Source: Paracoccaceae bacterium (lineage in GTDB: Bacteria > Pseudomonadota > Alphaproteobacteria > Rhodobacterales > Rhodobacteraceae). From it: a stretch of DNA of 63,134 nt. This document shows positions 17,985 through 28,230 of this stretch, one piece after another. The position numbers were made by a program, and so were the translations under genes. The notes below the pieces were generated by a model. That model searched no databases and had not been told where the DNA came from. It saw only the letters and a program-made list of their open reading frames with translations. The stretch's first letter is position 1. Each line of letters begins with the position of its first letter. The stretch spans positions 1 through 63,134 of the forward strand of contig JAGXGW010000010.1 of assembly GCA_024636555.1 (NCBI GenBank). Reading direction: 5' to 3'.

Positions 17985-19198
17985 TGGACGGCTCCAAAGG
18001 GTTCAATGACGTCCAGACGGGCGAACAGAAGATCCGCAACTTCAATATCAACTTCGGCCCGCAGCACCCTGCGGCGCACGGCGTGTTGCGTCTGGTGCTG
18101 GAACTGGACGGCGAGATCGTGGAGCGCTGCGATCCGCATATCGGCCTGCTGCACCGTGGCACCGAAAAGCTGATGGAAAGCCGGACCTATCTGCAGAATC
18201 TGCCCTATTTCGACCGGCTGGATTACGTGGCTCCGATGAATCAGGAGCATGCATGGTGTCTGGCCATCGAGCGGCTGACAGGCGTCGAGGTGCCGCGCCG
18301 CGCCAGCCTGATCCGCGTGCTTTACTCCGAGATCGGCCGCATCCTGAGCCATCTTCTGAACGTGACCACGCAGGCGATGGATGTCGGCGCGCTGACGCCG
18401 CCACTCTGGGGCTTTGAAGAGCGTGAAAACCTGATGATCTTCTACGAACGGGCCTGCGGCGCGCGTCTGCATGCGGCCTATTTCCGGCCCGGCGGCGTGC
18501 ATCAGGATCTGCCGGATGACCTGCTGGACGATATCGACGCATGGGCGGTAAACTTTCCCAAGGTGCTGGCCGATATTGACGGTCTTCTGACCGAGAACCG
18601 GATTTTCAAGCAGCGCAACTGCGATATCGGTGTCGTGTCCGAGCAGGAGATTCAGGATTTCGGCTTTTCCGGCGTGATGGTGCGCGGCTCGGGGCTGGCA
18701 TGGGATCTGCGGCGCTCGCAGCCCTATGAATGCTATGACGAGTTCGAGTTCCAGATCCCCGTCGGCAAGAACGGCGACTGTTATGACCGCTATCTCGTGC
18801 GGATGGAAGAGATGCGCCAGTCCACCAGCATCATCCGGCAAGCGATTGCCAAGCTGAAGGTGGAAAAGGGCGAGGTGATGGCGCGCGGCAAGATCACACC
18901 GCCAAAGCGTGGCGAGATGAAAACCTCGATGGAAGCGCTGATCCATCATTTCAAACTCTACACCGAGGGTTTCCACGTCCCCGAGGGCGAGGTTTACGCT
19001 TGCGGCGAGGCCCCCAAGGGGGAGTTCGGCGTCTATCTGGTGGCCGATGGCACCAACCGTCCCTACCGCGCCAAACTGCGCGCGCCGGGCTTTTTGCATC
19101 TGCAGGCGATGGACCACATTGCCAAGGGGCACCAGTTGGCCGATGTGGCCGCCATCATCGGCACATTGGATGTGGTATTCGGGGAGATCGACCGTTGA
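17981..19198 (+). CDS. nuoD: NADH-quinone oxidoreductase subunit D
   Basis: This 405-residue 49-kDa-type subunit forms the quinone-binding cavity with NuoB. The family start [20 protein letters not shown] (quinone-proximal His in GPQHPAAHG) and the C-terminal DVVFGEIDR are intact. Start codons ATGATG at 17981/17984 overlap the nuoC stop; the first gives the ATGA junction. The stop overlaps a TTG-started lipoprotein gene. No oddities. Confidence 0.97.
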   Translation: MMDGSKGFNDVQTGEQKIRNFNINFGPQHPAAHGVLRLVLELDGEIVERCDPHIGLLHRGTEKLMESRTYLQNLPYFDRLDYVAPMNQEHAWCLAIERLTGVEVPRRASLIRVLYSEIGRILSHLLNVTTQAMDVGALTPPLWGFEERENLMIFYERACGARLHAAYFRPGGVHQDLPDDLLDDIDAWAVNFPKVLADIDGLLTENRIFKQRNCDIGVVSEQEIQDFGFSGVMVRGSGLAWDLRRSQPYECYDEFEFQIPVGKNGDCYDRYLVRMEEMRQSTSIIRQAIAKLKVEKGEVMARGKITPPKRGEMKTSMEALIHHFKLYTEGFHVPEGEVYACGEAPKGEFGVYLVADGTNRPYRAKLRAPGFLHLQAMDHIAKGHQLADVAAIIGTLDVVFGEIDR

Positions 19199-19497
19199 GC
19201 CTTTTTTCGTTTCGCACCGCACGTCTGGCGGGTCTTGTCTTGGCACCCGTCCTGCTTCTCGCAGCCTGCGACATGCCGCCGGAAGGCACGGACGCGCAGG
19301 ATATCGCCAATTACGAGGCGGCTGTCGCCAGCATCGGGTGCCGCCTGATCACCGAGCCGGACTATCTGGCCGTCGCTTTCCAGACCGGGCTGACCCGTGA
19401 TCAGGTGATGGAAATGACCCAGTTCCAGCTTGCCGCGCGGCGCGCGGAAATCCTGCCCGAGGGCGGGGTCAAACTTACAACCGGAGTCTGTGCCTGA
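19195..19497 (+). CDS. Small lipoprotein between nuoD and nuoE, unknown function
   Basis: This 100-residue protein starts at a TTG that overlaps the nuoD stop (TTGA). GGGGAG 8 bases upstream is a fitting ribosome site. The N-terminus is a lipoprotein signal: basic residues, a hydrophobic core, and the lipobox LLAAC, giving a mature protein that begins at Cys. The mature part (about 75 residues) is helical-looking with two further Cys (GCRLI and the C-terminal GVCA). It sits inside the complex I operon with 1-base overlaps on both sides, so expression is locked to NuoD/NuoE. The family is unknown to me; it would act in the periplasm, opposite the NuoD/E arm. Confidence 0.75.
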   Translation: MSLFSFRTARLAGLVLAPVLLLAACDMPPEGTDAQDIANYEAAVASIGCRLITEPDYLAVAFQTGLTRDQVMEMTQFQLAARRAEILPEGGVKLTTGVCA

Positions 19498-20606
19498 TGC
19501 TTCGCCGTCTCTATCATGACCAGCCCGCCAGCTTTGCCTTCACGCCCGAGAACCGGGCCTGGGCCGAGGGGCAGATGACCAAGTATCCCGAAGGCCGTCA
19601 GGCCAGCGCGATCATTCCGCTGTTGTGGCGCGCTCAGGAGCAGGAGGGGTGGCTGACCCGTCCCGCGATCGAGCATGTCGCCGATATGCTGGGTCTGGCC
19701 TATATGCGGGCGCTGGAAGTGGCCTCGTTCTACTTCATGTTCCAGTTGCAGCCTGTTGGATCGCTGGCGCATTTCCAGATCTGCGGCACGACGACCTGCA
19801 TGATCTGCGGGGCCGAGGATCTGGTGGCCGTGTGCCGCGCGAAAATCGCCGACAAACCGCATATGCTGAGTGCCGATGGCAAGTTCAGCTGGGAAGAGGT
19901 GGAATGTCTGGGGTCTTGCGCCAATGCGCCGATGGCCCAGATCGGCAAGGATTACTACGAGGATCTGACTGCCGCGCGTCTGGCCGAGATCATCGACGAG
20001 ATCGCCGCCGGGCAGGTGCCCGTGCCGGGCCCGCAGAACGGGCGGTATGCCTGCGAGCCGCTGAGCGGGTTGACCAGCCTCAAGGAGATGGACAGCGGCA
20101 AGACGCAGTATAACGCGAGCGTGCAACTGGCCGTGGATATCGGCGATACGCTCAAGCGGATCGACGGCACGGAAGTGCCGCTGACAACGCCGTGGGTGGG
20201 CAAACCCGACGGGCCGCATGGCGAGACCCCGAAGAAAAAGAGCCCCTCACCGGATGAGGAGGAATATATCGGCCGGCCGCAGGTCAAACCGGCCGCGACC
20301 CCCACGCCGGTGAGCGGCCAAGGCGAAAAGCCCGAGGTGATGTCGGCCCCGCGCGAGTCGGGTGCGGATGATCTCAAGCTGATCAGGGGCGTTGGCCCCA
20401 AGCTTGAAGCGATGCTGAACGGGATGGGCTTTTACCATTTCGACCAGATCGCCGCATGGAGTGCCGCCGAGGTCGCATGGGTCGACGAGAACCTCGAAGG
20501 GTTCAAGGGCCGCGTGAGCCGCGATGACTGGGTTTCGCAGGCAGCCCTGCTTGCCGAAGGGGGCGAGACGGCATTCTCCAACCGTGCTAAGAAAGGCGAG
20601 GTCTGA
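19497..20606 (+). CDS. nuoE: NADH-quinone oxidoreductase subunit E with long C-terminal extension
   Basis: NuoE holds the [2Fe-2S] cluster N1a beside the NADH site. Residues 1-165 are the usual thioredoxin-like subunit with ligands C96, C101, C137 and C141 ([14 protein letters not shown]). At 369 residues it is about twice the usual 165-200. A charged Pro/Lys-rich linker (about 200-285) leads to a compact domain at 291-353 that begins [14 protein letters not shown], a helix-hairpin-helix-like GVGPK motif. Rhodobacteraceae NuoE proteins are known to be long. The next gene carries a close copy of this domain. The start ATG overlaps the previous stop by one base. Confidence 0.95.
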   Translation: MLRRLYHDQPASFAFTPENRAWAEGQMTKYPEGRQASAIIPLLWRAQEQEGWLTRPAIEHVADMLGLAYMRALEVASFYFMFQLQPVGSLAHFQICGTTTCMICGAEDLVAVCRAKIADKPHMLSADGKFSWEEVECLGSCANAPMAQIGKDYYEDLTAARLAEIIDEIAAGQVPVPGPQNGRYACEPLSGLTSLKEMDSGKTQYNASVQLAVDIGDTLKRIDGTEVPLTTPWVGKPDGPHGETPKKKSPSPDEEEYIGRPQVKPAATPTPVSGQGEKPEVMSAPRESGADDLKLIRGVGPKLEAMLNGMGFYHFDQIAAWSAAEVAWVDENLEGFKGRVSRDDWVSQAALLAEGGETAFSNRAKKGEV

Positions 20607-20643
20607 ACAAGGACCGGGCATTTGCACAAAAGGAGTTGGAACG

Positions 20644-21414
20644 ATGGCTGAACCGATGAAAAAGACGAGTTGTCAGATTGCCTCATGGGGCATGGGGGCC
20701 GGGGTAGGGCTTATTGCCTTTATCGTGCTGCTTTTCGTGAGAGACTGGAGCTTTCTTCAGGCCGTCTTTGGCGCCGGCGTGATCTTTTTCGTGTTCGGCG
20801 CATTTCTGGCCTTCGTGCTGTGCAGACCTTTGCCCCCGCTGAGCGAGATTCAGGCGGGAATGAGCGAGTTGGGTGATCCGGTCACGCCCGCGCAGCGAGA
20901 CGCGGCAGCACCTGCTTCAAAGCCCGCGCCTGCCGCAGCACCTGCAACCGCGAGTGTGGCTGCTCCGCTGGCGCAAACCACGGCGGCGGCGACCCCCGCG
21001 GCGATCACGCCTGCGGCCGAGGCCGAGGCAAAGGCCGAACCCGCGGCAGACGTCGCACCCGAAACAGCGCCCGCGGCACCCCGGCCTGCCGCTGCTGCCC
21101 CTGTTGACGGGAGCGGGATGCCGACAGCGTCCGCAAGCGGGACACAAACACCGGTCGGGACCAAGCCCGCCAGCTTGCCAGCGGCGCGGGGCGGTCAGCC
21201 GGACGATCTCAAGCGGATCAAGGGCGTCGGCCCGAAGATGGAAACGATGCTGCATGGGATGGGGTTTTTCCATTTCGATCAGGTCGCCGAATGGTCTGCG
21301 TCTGATCTGGCATGGTTCGACGAGAACCTGACGGGGTTCAAGGGCCGTGCCAGCCGCGACAACTGGGTGGCGCAGGCCAAGGCTCTGGCACGCGGCGAAC
21401 GGCCCGACGTTTAA
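20644..21414 (+). CDS. Membrane protein with C-terminal GVGPK domain copied from NuoE tail
   Basis: This 256-residue protein has two TM segments (about 18-35 and 40-62) and a long Ala/Pro/Glu-rich low-complexity linker (about 80-180). It ends in a C-terminal domain at 187-246 starting DDLKRIKGVGPKME. Compared by eye with NuoE residues 291-350, 43 of 60 positions are identical. Start ATG at 20644 has AAGGAG 9 bases upstream; the extension to 20524 lies in nuoE. It is probably a membrane-tethered partner of NuoE or a complex I assembly factor, but that is inferred from position and the shared domain. No enzyme motif is seen. Confidence 0.8.
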   Translation: MAEPMKKTSCQIASWGMGAGVGLIAFIVLLFVRDWSFLQAVFGAGVIFFVFGAFLAFVLCRPLPPLSEIQAGMSELGDPVTPAQRDAAAPASKPAPAAAPATASVAAPLAQTTAAATPAAITPAAEAEAKAEPAADVAPETAPAAPRPAAAAPVDGSGMPTASASGTQTPVGTKPASLPAARGGQPDDLKRIKGVGPKMETMLHGMGFFHFDQVAEWSASDLAWFDENLTGFKGRASRDNWVAQAKALARGERPDV

Positions 21415-21510
21415 GGCGGGCAAGAACGACAGCCACGGCCACAGGCCAAGGCAACAGGATTTGAAATGCGCCGTCCGCAAGGGCTGTGCGAAGGATAACC
21501 GGAACAGGAT

Positions 21511-21735
21511 ATGACACGGGAAAAGGATACAGAACTGGCGCGCAGGGGACGCATGGCGGCAATCGTCATCGCGGCCACCGGCGTTTTCTGGGTTCTGGCA
21601 ACCTTGCTGGGCGGCCAGTTCGGCCTGACCCAGCGCACCCGCGCCCTGTTCGATCTGCTGGCTCTGGCGGGGTTCGTCTGGGCCATCTGGATGATTTACC
21701 AAATCTGGCGCCTGCGCCAGAGTGACAAGGGATAG
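21511..21735 (+). CDS. Small two-TM protein in nuo operon (DUF5337-like)
   Basis: This 74-residue protein has a charged N-terminus ([14 protein letters not shown]), then two hydrophobic helices (about 15-36 and 45-66) and a short basic tail. From memory it resembles the Rhodobacterales family DUF5337, which has no known function. It lies 5 bases before nuoF, so it is part of the complex I transcript. It could be a small accessory membrane subunit or assembly helper. Confidence 0.75.
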   Translation: MTREKDTELARRGRMAAIVIAATGVFWVLATLLGGQFGLTQRTRALFDLLALAGFVWAIWMIYQIWRLRQSDKG

Positions 21736-21740
21736 GCGTG

Positions 21741-23036
21741 ATGCTCAAGGATCAGGACCGCATTTTTACCAACCTCTACGGCATGCATGACCGCACGCTG
21801 AAAGGGGCGATGGCGCGTGGTCATTGGGATGGCACGGCCGGTATTTTGCAAAACGGGCGTGACTGGATCATCGACAAGATGAAGGCGAGCGGCCTGCGCG
21901 GGCGCGGCGGGGCGGGTTTTCCCACCGGCCTGAAATGGTCGTTCATGCCCAAGGAAAGCGATGGCCGCCCCGCCTATCTGGTGGTGAATGCCGACGAATC
22001 CGAGCCGGGTACCTGCAAGGACCGCGAGATCATGCGCCATGATCCGCATACGCTGATCGAGGGTTGCCTGATCGCCTCGTTCGCGATGAACGCGCATGCC
22101 TGCTACATCTACATTCGCGGCGAATATATCCGCGAGAAAGAGGCGCTGCAGGCCGCCATTGACGAGGCATATGATGCCGGACTGGTGGGCAAGAACGCCT
22201 GCAAATCGGGCTGGGATTTCGACATCTACCTGCACCACGGTGCCGGTGCCTATATCTGCGGCGAGGAAACGGCGCTGCTGGAAAGCCTTGAGGGCAAGAA
22301 GGGCATGCCGCGGATGAAGCCGCCGTTCCCTGCCGGAGCGGGCCTTTACGGCTGCCCGACCACGGTGAACAACGTGGAATCCATCGCGGTGGTCCCCACG
22401 ATCCTGCGGCGTGGGCCGGAATGGTTTGCAGGCTTTGGCCGCCCCAACAATGCGGGGACCAAGCTGTTTGCCATCTCGGGCCATGTGAACAACCCCTGCG
22501 TGGTCGAGGAGGCGATGTCGATCAGCTTCGAGGAGTTGATCGAGACCCATTGCGGCGGCATTCGCGGCGGCTGGGACAATCTCAAGGCGGTGATCCCGGG
22601 CGGCTCCTCCGTGCCGATGATCCCCGGTGCCGCGATGCGCGACGCGATCATGGATTTCGACTATCTGCGCGAGCAACGCTCCGGCCTCGGCACGGCGGCG
22701 GTGATCGTGATGGACAATTCCACCGATGTGATCAAGGCGATCTGGCGGCTGTCGAAGTTCTACAAGCACGAAAGCTGCGGCCAGTGCACGCCCTGCCGCG
22801 AGGGCACCGGCTGGATGATGCGCGTGATGGACCGTCTGGTGAAGGGCGATGCCGAGGTCGAGGAGATCGACATGCTGCTGGACGTGACTAAGCAGGTGGA
22901 GGGGCACACGATCTGCGCACTCGGCGATGCGGCGGCATGGCCCATTCAGGGCCTGATCCGGCATTTCCGCGACGAGATCGAGGACCGCATCAAGCACAAG
23001 CGGACAGGGCGCGTCAGCGCCGTGGCGGCAGAGTGA
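21741..23036 (+). CDS. nuoF: NADH-quinone oxidoreductase subunit F
   Basis: NuoF binds NADH and FMN and holds [4Fe-4S] cluster N3. Of its 431 residues, [18 protein letters not shown] is the NADH site, [19 protein letters not shown] the FMN site, and [14 protein letters not shown] with the later [12 protein letters not shown] supplies the four cluster cysteines. ATG at 21741 is used; a GTG directly before it (21738) would add one residue. The stop overlaps the next lipoprotein start as TGATG. Confidence 0.97.
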   Translation: MLKDQDRIFTNLYGMHDRTLKGAMARGHWDGTAGILQNGRDWIIDKMKASGLRGRGGAGFPTGLKWSFMPKESDGRPAYLVVNADESEPGTCKDREIMRHDPHTLIEGCLIASFAMNAHACYIYIRGEYIREKEALQAAIDEAYDAGLVGKNACKSGWDFDIYLHHGAGAYICGEETALLESLEGKKGMPRMKPPFPAGAGLYGCPTTVNNVESIAVVPTILRRGPEWFAGFGRPNNAGTKLFAISGHVNNPCVVEEAMSISFEELIETHCGGIRGGWDNLKAVIPGGSSVPMIPGAAMRDAIMDFDYLREQRSGLGTAAVIVMDNSTDVIKAIWRLSKFYKHESCGQCTPCREGTGWMMRVMDRLVKGDAEVEEIDMLLDVTKQVEGHTICALGDAAAWPIQGLIRHFRDEIEDRIKHKRTGRVSAVAAE

Positions 23037-23389
23037 TGGGCGTGCGTTTTCTGGCACTCGGTGCATTGGTGGCCCTGACGGGCTGTGCGACCATCTCGAA
23101 TGTGACCGGCCGTGTGACCGGCAGCGACCGCCAGACCTTCGAGGGGCAGGTCTACCGCACCGCGATCGCCTTCGACCGTGCCGCTCCGGCTGATTTTGTT
23201 GTGCGCGTACAACTGGCGGGCCGCACGCTTTCGGGCGCGCGCGAGGCTGGCCGTCACGAGGCGACCAAGCATTGCATCGAATATTTCGGAAATTCCGAAA
23301 CGGTCTGGCAGGTCGGCCCCGACAGCCCCGATACCGGTTTGGTGTTCGAGGGTGATACGCTGGTTCTGACGGGGCGTTGCGCGGCATGA
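23036..23389 (+). CDS. Small lipoprotein between nuoF and nuoG, unknown function
   Basis: This 117-residue protein opens with a lipoprotein signal [20 protein letters not shown] and lipobox LTGC. The mature part has two Cys (KHCIEYF and GRCAA at the C-terminus), suggesting one periplasmic disulfide. The start overlaps the nuoF stop (TGATG), and a 26-codon micro-ORF overlaps its stop. I do not recognise the family. Position ties it to complex I production. Confidence 0.75.
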   Translation: MGVRFLALGALVALTGCATISNVTGRVTGSDRQTFEGQVYRTAIAFDRAAPADFVVRVQLAGRTLSGAREAGRHEATKHCIEYFGNSETVWQVGPDSPDTGLVFEGDTLVLTGRCAA

Positions 23390-23466
23390 TGCAGTCGCTG
23401 ATCATATCGGGCTTTCGGATGGCCATCGCCGCGCCAGCCGCTTTTGCGGCACATGGGGACAGATGA
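23386..23466 (+). CDS. Possible 26-residue micro-ORF joining two nuo accessory genes
   Basis: ATG at 23386 overlaps the preceding lipoprotein stop (ATGA). The frame reads MMQSLIISGFRMAIAAPAAF and six more residues to a TGA at 23464-23466, one base before the next gene's ATG. The peptide is mostly hydrophobic. The tight fit at both ends suggests translational coupling, but no strong ribosome site is seen and a peptide this short could be chance. Confidence 0.3.
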   Translation: MMQSLIISGFRMAIAAPAAFAAHGDR

Positions 23467-23467
23467 G

Positions 23468-23893
23468 ATGGGCGTGAACCGGATCGGACAAAAGACCCTG
23501 CTCGCCGGTCTCGCTGCGGTGTTGCTGGCGCTGCCTGCAGTGGCCGCTGGAAAGCCGCCGCTGCGCGAGGTGTCCCAGATCGATGACCGCATGCTCTGGG
23601 TCGCGATCGCGATCGAGATCAGCGACCGCTGCGATGCCATCGACCCGCGCACGCTGCGGGGGCTGAACTACCTGTGGACCCTGCGGTCCGAGGCGCGCGA
23701 TCTTGGCTATTCAACCGCCGAGATCAAAGCCTATGTGGACAGCGAGGCCGAGAAGGCCCGCATGCGCGCCCGCGGCGAGGCCTATATGCGCGCCCGCGGC
23801 CTGAACCCGGAAAACAACGCCGACCTGTGCACATTGGGTCAGGCGGAAATCGCGAAGGGCAGCCAGATCGGCGCCTTCCTGAGAATGAAGTGA
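23468..23893 (+). CDS. Secreted small protein in nuo operon (DUF5333-like)
   Basis: This 141-residue protein has a clear Sec signal peptide, cleaved near ALPAVAAG (about residue 27), and a helical mature domain with two Cys (SDRCDAID and ADLCTLG). From memory it resembles DUF5333, a Rhodobacterales family of unknown function. ATG 23468 is chosen because it gives a proper signal peptide; an upstream in-frame ATG at 23444 would spoil it. Six bases separate it from nuoG. It is probably a periplasmic accessory. Confidence 0.75.
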   Translation: MGVNRIGQKTLLAGLAAVLLALPAVAAGKPPLREVSQIDDRMLWVAIAIEISDRCDAIDPRTLRGLNYLWTLRSEARDLGYSTAEIKAYVDSEAEKARMRARGEAYMRARGLNPENNADLCTLGQAEIAKGSQIGAFLRMK

Positions 23894-23899
23894 GATCCC

Positions 23900-25885
23900 A
23901 TGGCTGACCTACGCAAGATCATCATCGACGGGAAAGAAATCGAAGTCGAGGGCGCGTTGACGCTGATTCAGGCCTGCGAGATTGCAGGTATCGAAGTGCC
24001 GCGCTTTTGCTACCACGAGCGTCTGACCATCGCGGGCAACTGCCGGATGTGTCTGGTCGAGGTTGTGGGCGGCCCGCCCAAACCCGCCGCCTCCTGCGCG
24101 ATGCAGGTCAAGGATTTGCGCCCCGGTCCCGAAGGACAGTTGCCTGTCGTCAAGACAAACTCGCCCATGGTCAAGAAGGCGCGCGAAGGCGTGATGGAAT
24201 TCCTGCTGATCAACCATCCGCTGGATTGCCCGATCTGCGATCAGGGCGGCGAATGCGACCTGCAGGATCAGGCGATGGCCTACGGCGTCGATTTCAGCCG
24301 CTACCGCGAACCCAAGCGTGCGGCCGAGGATCTGTATCTCGGTCCGCTGGTCGAGACCCATATGACGCGCTGCATCTCGTGCACGCGTTGCGTGCGCTTC
24401 ACCACCGAGGTGGCGGGCATCGCGCAGATGGGCCAAACCGGGCGCGGCGAGGATAGCGAGATCACCTCCTATCTGGGCGAGACGCTCGACAGCAACCTGC
24501 AAGGCAATATCATCGACCTGTGCCCCGTGGGCGCGCTGGTGTCGAAACCCTACGCCTTTACTGCGCGGCCATGGGAGTTGACCAAACACGAGAGCATCGA
24601 TGTGATGGATGCGCTTGGCTCGAACATCCGCGTGGATACCAAGGGGCGTGAAGTCATGCGTTTCCTGCCGCGTAACCATGACGGCGTGAACGAGGAGTGG
24701 ATTTCCGACAAGACCCGCTTTGTCTGGGACGGTCTGCGCCGCCAGCGGCTTGATACGCCCTATATCCGCGAAAACGGCAAGCTGCGCAAAGCCGGCTGGG
24801 ACGAGGCGCTCAAGGCGGCGGCTGCCGCGATGCAGGGCAAGAAACTGGCCGGTCTGGTCGGTGATCTGGCCCCCGTGGAGGCGGCTTTTGCGTTGAAAGC
24901 ACTGATCGAGGGGCAGGGCGGCCATGTCGAGTGCCGCACCGATGGCGCGCATCTGCCCATCGGCAACCGCTCGGCCTATGTCGGCAATGTCGCGATCGAG
25001 GAACTGGATACGGCGCGGGAGATCCTGATCGTCGGTTCCAACCCGCGCGACGAGGCGCCGGTGCTGAACGCGCGGATCCGCAAGGCATGGACACGCGGGG
25101 CCAATGTCCGGCTGGTCGGGGAGGCGGTCGATCTGACCTATCCCTACACGCATCTCGGCATGGATCGCGCTGCGCTGTCCAAGGTCGAAGCGGCGGAGGA
25201 TATCATCGTGATCGTCGGTCAGGGCGCGCTGCGCGAGGCCGATGGCGCGGCGGTTCTGGCCGCCTGCATGGCCGTGTCGGGCCGGATGCTGGTGTTGCAT
25301 ACGGCGGCGGCGCGCGTGGGTGCGATGGATATCGGCGCTGTGACGGATGGTGGCATGCCTGCCGCACTCGACGGGGCCGAGGTGATCTACAACCTTGGCG
25401 CGGACGAGATCGAAATCGCGCCGGGGGCCTTTGTGATCTATCAGGGCAGCCACGGTGATCGCGGTGCACACCGCGCCGATATCATCCTGCCGGGGGCCGC
25501 CTATACCGAGGAGAACGGCCTGTTCGTGAACACCGAAGGCCGCCCGCAACTGGCGCTGCGCGCCGGTTTTGCTCCGGGTGAGGCCAAGGAAAACTGGGCG
25601 ATTTTGCGGGCCTTGTCGGCGGAACTGGGCGAGACGTTGCCTTATGACAGCCTTGTGCAACTGCGTCAGGCACTGGTGGCCGCGCATCCGCATCTTGGCG
25701 ATATCGACGAACTGGCCGACAACGGCTGGACCGCTTTGCCGGAGGCGTCGCTGGGCAAGGCCGATTTCCGCAATGCCATCACCGATTTTTACCTGACCAA
25801 CCCGATCGCGCGCTCCAGCCAGTTGATGGCCGAACTCAGCGCCGGGGCAAAGTCCCGCAGTCGCGGGGCATTGGCGGCAGAGTGA
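23900..25885 (+). CDS. nuoG: NADH-quinone oxidoreductase subunit G
   Basis: NuoG, the largest hydrophilic-arm subunit, carries electrons along several clusters. It has 661 residues. The N-terminal [2Fe-2S] ligands are C37, C48, C51 and C66. The His-ligated [4Fe-4S] N5 uses H106, C110, C113 and C119 ([14 protein letters not shown]). A further [4Fe-4S] uses C158, C161, C164 and C208 ([15 protein letters not shown]). The remainder is a molybdopterin-oxidoreductase-like domain without cofactor, as usual. The stop overlaps the following lipoprotein gene. Confidence 0.97.
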   Translation: MADLRKIIIDGKEIEVEGALTLIQACEIAGIEVPRFCYHERLTIAGNCRMCLVEVVGGPPKPAASCAMQVKDLRPGPEGQLPVVKTNSPMVKKAREGVMEFLLINHPLDCPICDQGGECDLQDQAMAYGVDFSRYREPKRAAEDLYLGPLVETHMTRCISCTRCVRFTTEVAGIAQMGQTGRGEDSEITSYLGETLDSNLQGNIIDLCPVGALVSKPYAFTARPWELTKHESIDVMDALGSNIRVDTKGREVMRFLPRNHDGVNEEWISDKTRFVWDGLRRQRLDTPYIRENGKLRKAGWDEALKAAAAAMQGKKLAGLVGDLAPVEAAFALKALIEGQGGHVECRTDGAHLPIGNRSAYVGNVAIEELDTAREILIVGSNPRDEAPVLNARIRKAWTRGANVRLVGEAVDLTYPYTHLGMDRAALSKVEAAEDIIVIVGQGALREADGAAVLAACMAVSGRMLVLHTAAARVGAMDIGAVTDGGMPAALDGAEVIYNLGADEIEIAPGAFVIYQGSHGDRGAHRADIILPGAAYTEENGLFVNTEGRPQLALRAGFAPGEAKENWAILRALSAELGETLPYDSLVQLRQALVAAHPHLGDIDELADNGWTALPEASLGKADFRNAITDFYLTNPIARSSQLMAELSAGAKSRSRGALAAE

Positions 25886-26286
25886 TGCGGAGCACTGCGA
25901 TCATATCCTGTCTCGCACTTCTCGGGGCGGGTGCGGCAAGCGGGTGCAGCGAGGCCTCTCCGGAGGTGAGTCGCGCCGCGCCAGTTTATGAAGGCGTGGA
26001 AACACGGCTGATGGACGGCGATCTGGTCAACTTCCGTGTGGCGATGCGCGGTGCGGAATCGGATGATGACGTGACCAGATATACAGAATGTGCCGCAGCG
26101 CAGTATGCATTGATCCGGGACTACGGTTTTGCCCGGCATTTACGGACAAATGTGACACAACAGGGTGGCGTTTGGCGCGGGGATGCGGTTTACACCATCT
26201 CGGCTCAGCTGCCCCGCGGATCGCGGACAATCGACGCCGAAGTCGTTGTCTCGCAATGCGCGGAAAACGGAATACCGACGGTGTGA
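25885..26286 (+). CDS. Small lipoprotein between nuoG and nuoH, unknown function
   Basis: This 133-residue protein has a signal peptide ending in AASGC, a lipobox-like Cys at about residue 20. The mature domain (about 110 residues) contains Cys in TECAAAQ and VSQCAEN and looks alpha/beta. ATG at 25885 overlaps the nuoG stop; a GTG at 25882 is the alternative. It lies 6 bases before nuoH. The family is not recognised. It is the third lipoprotein gene within the complex I operon. Confidence 0.75.
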   Translation: MRSTAIISCLALLGAGAASGCSEASPEVSRAAPVYEGVETRLMDGDLVNFRVAMRGAESDDDVTRYTECAAAQYALIRDYGFARHLRTNVTQQGGVWRGDAVYTISAQLPRGSRTIDAEVVVSQCAENGIPTV

Positions 26287-26292
26287 GGACCA

Positions 26293-27330
26293 ATGGCTGA
26301 TTTCTTTACAACCCCGCTGGGGATCGCTGTTCTACTGGTGGCGCAGTCGCTGGCCGTTGTGGCTTTCGTGATGATCAGCCTGTTGTTTCTGGTCTATGGC
26401 GACCGCAAGATCTGGGCGGCGGTGCAGATGCGGCGCGGGCCCAACGTGGTGGGCGTGTTCGGCCTGCTGCAATCGGTGGCCGACGCGCTGAAATACGTGG
26501 TCAAGGAGGTCGTGATCCCCGCAGGAGCGGACAAGACCGTTTTCCTGCTGGCCCCGCTGACAAGTTTCGTGCTGGCGATCATCGCCTGGGCGGTGATCCC
26601 GTTCAACGAAGGCTGGGTGCTGTCGGATATCAACGTGGCCGTGCTTTACGTCTTCGCCGTCTCCTCGCTCGAGGTGTACGGCGTGATCATGGGGGGCTGG
26701 GCGTCCAACTCCAAATATCCGTTCCTCGGCTCCTTGCGGTCCGCCGCGCAGATGATCTCCTACGAGGTCAGCATCGGGTTGATCATCATCGGGGTCATCA
26801 TCTCGACGGGCTCGCTCAACTTCAGCGATATCGTGCGGGCGCAGGATGGCGATTACGGCTTTTTCAGCTGGTACTGGCTGCCGCATTTCCCGATGGTCTT
26901 TTTGTTCTTCATCTCGGCGCTGGCCGAAACCAACCGCCCGCCGTTTGATTTGCCGGAAGCGGAATCAGAACTGGTCGCGGGCTATCAGGTCGAATACAGC
27001 TCGACCCCGTTCCTGCTGTTCATGGCCGGTGAATATATCGCGATCTTCCTGATGTGCGCCCTGATGAGCCTGCTGTTCTTCGGCGGCTGGCTCTCGCCGA
27101 TCCCCGGCCTGCCGGATGGTGTGCTGTGGATGGTCGGCAAGATGGCGTTCTTCTTCTTCCTCTTCGCGATGGTGAAGGCGATCACGCCGCGCTACCGCTA
27201 CGACCAGCTGATGCGGATCGGCTGGAAGGTGTTCCTGCCCATGTCGCTGGCATGGGTGGTCATCGTGGCATTCCTTGCGAAATTCGAACTGTTCGGCGGC
27301 GCCTATGCCCGCTGGGCGATTGGAGGCTGA
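26293..27330 (+). CDS. nuoH: NADH-quinone oxidoreductase subunit H
   Basis: NuoH is the membrane heel subunit that links the quinone tunnel to the proton pumps. Its 345 residues form about eight TM helices. Conserved landmarks are [29 protein letters not shown], and the acidic loop [20 protein letters not shown] with the quinone-tunnel Glu residues. The start ATG has no rival nearby. Only a 1-base gap separates its stop from nuoI. Confidence 0.97.
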   Translation: MADFFTTPLGIAVLLVAQSLAVVAFVMISLLFLVYGDRKIWAAVQMRRGPNVVGVFGLLQSVADALKYVVKEVVIPAGADKTVFLLAPLTSFVLAIIAWAVIPFNEGWVLSDINVAVLYVFAVSSLEVYGVIMGGWASNSKYPFLGSLRSAAQMISYEVSIGLIIIGVIISTGSLNFSDIVRAQDGDYGFFSWYWLPHFPMVFLFFISALAETNRPPFDLPEAESELVAGYQVEYSSTPFLLFMAGEYIAIFLMCALMSLLFFGGWLSPIPGLPDGVLWMVGKMAFFFFLFAMVKAITPRYRYDQLMRIGWKVFLPMSLAWVVIVAFLAKFELFGGAYARWAIGG

Positions 27331-27331
27331 T

Positions 27332-27826
27332 ATGGCACAGATCGATTACGGACGCGCGATAGGGTATTTCCTGCTGTCGGATGTTATCAAAGGGTTTGGG
27401 CTGGGGCTGAAATACTTTTTCGCCCCCAAGGCCACGCTGAACTATCCGCATGAAAAAGGCCCGCTCTCCCCGCGCTTTCGTGGCGAGCATGCTTTGCGCC
27501 GCTATGCCAACGGCGAAGAACGCTGCATCGCGTGCAAACTCTGCGAGGCGGTCTGCCCCGCGCAGGCGATCACTATCGACGCGGAACCCCGCGATGACGG
27601 CAGCCGCCGGACCACGCGTTACGACATCGACATGACCAAATGCATTTATTGCGGCTTCTGTCAGGAAGCCTGCCCCGTGGATGCCATCGTCGAGGGTCCG
27701 AATTTCGAGTTCTCGACGGAGACCCGCGAAGAGCTGTTCTACAACAAGGACAAACTGCTGGAGAACGGTGACCGTTGGGAGGCCGAGATTGCCCGCAACC
27801 TCGAACTGGATGCGCCCTACAGATGA
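27332..27826 (+). CDS. nuoI: NADH-quinone oxidoreductase subunit I
   Basis: This 164-residue ferredoxin-like subunit has two [4Fe-4S] clusters (N6a/N6b). Ligands are C65, C68, C71, C75 ([12 protein letters not shown]) and C104, C107, C110, C114 ([12 protein letters not shown]), with crossing P-type fourth ligands as usual. ATG at 27332 is preceded by GGAGG (27322-27326); the open extension to 27275 lies in nuoH. The stop overlaps the next ORF as ATGA. Confidence 0.97.
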   Translation: MAQIDYGRAIGYFLLSDVIKGFGLGLKYFFAPKATLNYPHEKGPLSPRFRGEHALRRYANGEERCIACKLCEAVCPAQAITIDAEPRDDGSRRTTRYDIDMTKCIYCGFCQEACPVDAIVEGPNFEFSTETREELFYNKDKLLENGDRWEAEIARNLELDAPYR

Positions 27827-28230
27827 CTGATGGAAAAACACCCTTCGAGCTGATGATGGCTCAGGCGCAGGAGATGGTGAAAGCCATCAACCCCGCCATG
27901 TCCTCTTTCGATCCCAAAGGGTTCGAGAAAATGTGGCCGACCATGCCGAAAGAGGCGATGGAGATGTGGTTCGGCAAGGGCATCAGCAAGGACGGGCTGG
28001 ATGCCAAGACGCGTCTGCTGTTGACATTGGCGGGCCTGACGATGCAAGGCGCGCAAAGCGATACAGCCATGCGCCAGACCGTGCGCCATGCGCTCGCTGC
28101 CGGGGCCACCAAGGACGAGATTGCCGAGACCATCGCGCAGATGTCGATGTTCGCGGGTATCCCCTCGATGACCCGCGCGATGGAACTGGCGCGTCAGGTG
28201 CTCGATGAAACGGAGGATGACCAGGGATGA
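27823..28230 (+). CDS. Carboxymuconolactone decarboxylase-like protein in nuo operon
   Basis: This 135-residue all-helical protein has the CMD/AhpD core pattern: [20 protein letters not shown], then [35 protein letters not shown] split over about residues 62-125. It has no Cys at all, so the AhpD-type CxxC peroxidase centre is absent and peroxidase activity is not expected. The N-terminal 50 residues are Met-rich. ATGA overlaps join it to nuoI upstream and nuoJ downstream. Its role in complex I biology is unknown. Confidence 0.8.
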   Translation: MTDGKTPFELMMAQAQEMVKAINPAMSSFDPKGFEKMWPTMPKEAMEMWFGKGISKDGLDAKTRLLLTLAGLTMQGAQSDTAMRQTVRHALAAGATKDEIAETIAQMSMFAGIPSMTRAMELARQVLDETEDDQG

